A stretch of DNA of 64,000 nt. Source: Piper betle (taxonomy: Eukaryota > Streptophyta > Magnoliopsida > Piperales > Piperaceae). Positions 61,001 to 64,000 of the stretch are shown here, piece after piece. The stretch lies in the NCBI GenBank assembly GCA_033002965.1, contig JAURVB010012710.1, forward strand, positions 1 through 64,000. Reading direction: 5' to 3'. Position numbers and translations under genes: made by a program. Under the pieces are notes generated by a model that saw only the letters and a program-made list of their open reading frames with translations, was not told the DNA's origin and ran no database searches. Position 1 is the first letter of the stretch. Each line of letters begins with the position of its first letter.

Positions 61001-63806
61001 TGTAACACCCTATTTCAGTTCACCCGTAAACCAACGAGGAAATATTACTGGCGACCGAACTTTTGCTAATCTATTTGATTCGGTTAAGCCAACCAGGATT
61101 TACCCTTGGCGTCTTAAGATGAAGATGTAATATGCAAAACAGGGATGAGATGTTTGAGTTCTAATATTGTCATATGTGCATGTTATGATATGCAATCAAA
61201 CATAAAATAAGTCAAACAAATAAAAAGTTTAAAGAAAATACTTATTTTTAAATCAAAACGAACCGAGTCTCTGTTAAAAGCACAATAGGGACCACCTTGT
61301 TGACACAAGCAATATATATTTATAACAACAAAAATTCAAAAACACAGTCCAAACACAATATTTCTTCACATTCCAGTTATCATTACTTTCCTCATCATAT
61401 AAGCCGAGACTAAACTCCATAGTTCAACCCATTCATTTTCATTTTCAATTTCATTCACATACAAGATATTTATAATAAGTTCATAGAATAACATTTCAAT
61501 TTCATCATCCACAGAGTTCAACACACATTATCATCACCAATTACACTCGACAGGTATATGTATGTACAATTTCAATGTTGCTCCTCCGTAGTCTCGACAG
61601 TGCTCATTTCTCGTAGTTCCCATCTACATATATAATAAAAATACATCAGTAACGAGTGTTACCTGTCAAAAAATACCTAATAACAAACTGACACAAGAGA
61701 ATAAAAACCTCATTACTCCTCCTCATATAACTTTTACAAGGGTAATAAATAGGACTCATCAACCTCACCCCACAGCGTCCCCTTGCTTTCTCATCTTTAT
61801 TCATTGGCCAGTTTAAACTATCCCTTATACGAGAAAATCATTTTCTTTCCTTTCAACTTTCTACATCTTCTGTATTACTCCTAGCGTTGAGTACAAAGGC
61901 CGAGTATTCTTAGGCATGCACCTTTAGTACCCTTTTAAACCACAAGTCTAGACATGTATTACATAACAGTACCCATAAACCTTCACATTTTTCCCGGTTT
62001 GAAGAACTCAAAAGTGGAGTTATCAGAATCCCTTGAGAATAGAACAGACACTTACCAATTTCAGAACCACTTTGACGAACACACGCCCAATCTCAAAACT
62101 TGGTCATTAGTTTTCCCTCTTCTCACATCTCACTAAAATCACGAAAAACTACATACACATAGGCTTGGGTAGAAATTTCAATATAATAGGCCCGAAGGTA
62201 CCATGAGTTGGATCTAATTTTTAGGATCTCATCCTCGAGGGTTATTAATCCGAAAACCTCATACAACTAGATGGCCCGTGTGGAGTGGGATACAATAAAT
62301 CCACCATTCAACGCCTCCGCTTGCCTATTAAAATAAAACATGATAGAGTATAGAAGTCAAACCAGAAACGAGTCCTAAACGGACCTGATATAAGCTTCAA
62401 TCGTGTTCATACCCCTAAGCGGCAAGTTCCTACTCCGTACCTACACATATTATTCACATATCATATAGCACACACACATCAATACATATTCACATCAATC
62501 ACACATCAATCTCATATAAGTTTTCCCCTACACTACGTTGCATTAGATTACGATACTTAGTTTACCTAATTAGTTCCTTGTCATTTGTTTTAATACAATT
62601 CAATCAAGCAATTCAGATTTTTATTAACAATAAAAATATCTAACACATCAATTGATCAATCCTAGTATGTTGTGCTAATAATTATCACCCTTAAGTAATT
62701 AAGTCAAAGTTAATTATACCTCATGTCGTTGGCAATCGGCAACAGCTAGGGTTTTGTCGTGCAGCTCGAAACTCGAATTTGACACCCAACCGCATCCGAA
62801 GTTCGATCATGTTCAACTAGATGAATTTGGCGGAAGGTTTAGCGAATTTCAGCGAATCCAGTTTTCCGCCAGCTTCTGGTAGTTCTTTAACTGCTATCTG
62901 ACAGTTTTGGCAACTTTTACTGTGAGGCAATCAGGGCTATGGGTCTGCGCCAGCTTGGTGGTGGTAGTGAGAATGGCAATGGCGGCAATGACCGCCTGCT
63001 ATGGCGACGAGTCTACCGGGTTGATCAGTTGTCTGATTGGCCCTCGGTTGGCCTCGGCAACGGCGCTGAGTATAGGGGAAATGATCAGGGGTCGAAGGGG
63101 GAGGCGGAGATGGCATGGTAGTGGCGAAGCTGAGCAGACGGTAGAGGAACAACATCGTGGACATGGCGTGATCGTGCAACTATTCGGTGTCGTGGAGACA
63201 GAGCAGTAGTTGGGGGCACTTGGGGTAGCACGACAACAACACGGTTGGGCTCGGAAGCGTCGATCAGCAACAGTGCAGTGGCCAGAGGCGGCATCGGTGG
63301 CAAAGACAAGGGCAGCAATGGGTGGCGATCGAGGTTTGGGGGAGAAATGGTTGGGGAGAAGTTTGGTAGCAATATTATGAATAAAAGTTGACTTAACTTT
63401 GAATCGAGTCAAAAATAATAACTAACTCATAATAAATCCTAAAAAATCCATAAAAATAAGGAAAAATCTTATAAACTATAATACATATCATAACATCACA
63501 ATGACAAGTTCTATAACTAATAACCCACCCAAGCTGTTATATAAAATGTCCTAATGCGTTATTTGGACTAAAAATAATTCTACCATCAAATACATTAAAA
63601 AATACTGCATACTGTCATATACTCTCATTTCTTATCATTTTTCTTATATTATCATTATATACTCAGGTATATTTAACCATCATTGCTCATAACTCACGGC
63701 TAGTCTTGACTCAACTTAAAATTTGTGAAACTAACTTGACTAGAACTAACGGTTGAATCGACTAGTTCGTTAATGTAAACCTCTGACTCGAGTCACGGGT
63801 TTTAAA
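61001..63806 (-). mobile_element. old solo LTR of the large-LTR family (2806 bp)
   Basis: Begins TGTAACACCCTATTTCAG and ends GGGTTTTAAA, with the last C changed to A. It is flanked by TTTTT on both sides (60996-61000 and 63807-63811), consistent with a 5-bp target duplication although weak because it is homopolymeric. It aligns best with the old interrupted LTR 5729-21233, sharing its start and middle, so the two define an older subfamily. The conserved block at 61921-62075 and the U3 frame (62999-63412, 137 codons) are recognisable. Confidence 0.87.
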
Positions 63807-63811
63807 TTTTT

Positions 63812-64000
63812 AAAAATATTAAATAGACTCTTTAAAAAAATGGCGGTAAATCACCCATAGTGGTACACTTGGTAGCTAGATCTTATCGCTACTGTGGCCT
63901 CCAACCCAATCTAGTTACTCTAGACCAAATTCTAAGAGCCACATTTGGGATTGCCGAGACTGAATTTGGTAAGAAGATCCAATGTCCATTATAACAACCC
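63812..64000. other. window edge, no gene seen
   Basis: About 190 bp of unique-looking sequence with no recognisable feature. Confidence 0.5.

Overview
This is a nuclear window from a flowering plant. The evidence is intron-containing plant genes with GT-AG junctions, CONSTANS-like and proteasome-type genes, and dense LTR retrotransposons whose primer sites match plant initiator tRNA-Met. Two coding regions (COL-type and GMC oxidoreductase) are very GC-rich within AT-rich surroundings. That pattern is common in monocots, so a monocot is my guess, not a demonstrated assignment.

Layout. Position 591-1682 (minus) holds an intact two-exon CONSTANS-like B-box/CCT gene. From 5729 to 21233 there is a nest of one LTR family with LTRs of about 3 kb: an old solo LTR is interrupted by a second solo LTR (7439-10523) and by a complete non-autonomous element (10990-20533) with two LTRs, PBS, PPT and 5-bp target duplications but no gag or pol. 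Position 23625-26081 (minus) is a HOTHEAD-like GMC oxidoreductase with four recognisable exons, ruined by about five 1-nt frameshifts, with a minisatellite in its last intron. Position 27600-33683 is a complete Ty1/copia element (minus) with nearly identical LTRs, a perfect GTGGC target duplication and broken gag-pol. Position 36318-40018 (minus) is the second intact gene, an ARM/TPR-repeat protein with a 1.7-kb intron. About 40.1-46.1 kb is AT-rich and gene-poor. About 46.15-50.1 kb is a degenerate repeat-bounded element containing a 481-bp tandem duplication. From 50.2 to 57.9 kb (plus) lies a dead copy of a 26S proteasome RPT2-type ATPase, split by a truncated copia element (51547-54081) and another solo LTR (54089-57025). 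A further solo LTR spans 61001-63806.

Only two genes look intact, and no operon-like or cooperating gene set is visible. The main story is retrotransposon history. One large-LTR family inserted at least five times in the same orientation. Four of the five copies are now solo LTRs, and each outcome is readable from its 5-bp target duplication (one of them imperfect). The family shows a conserved transcribed-leader block next to a TATA-like site, and an LTR open reading frame at a fixed offset in every copy. I regard these as the least explained signals here.

No tRNA, rRNA or CRISPR was recognised. All similarity statements are by-eye recognition of protein motifs and repeats; no database search was run.
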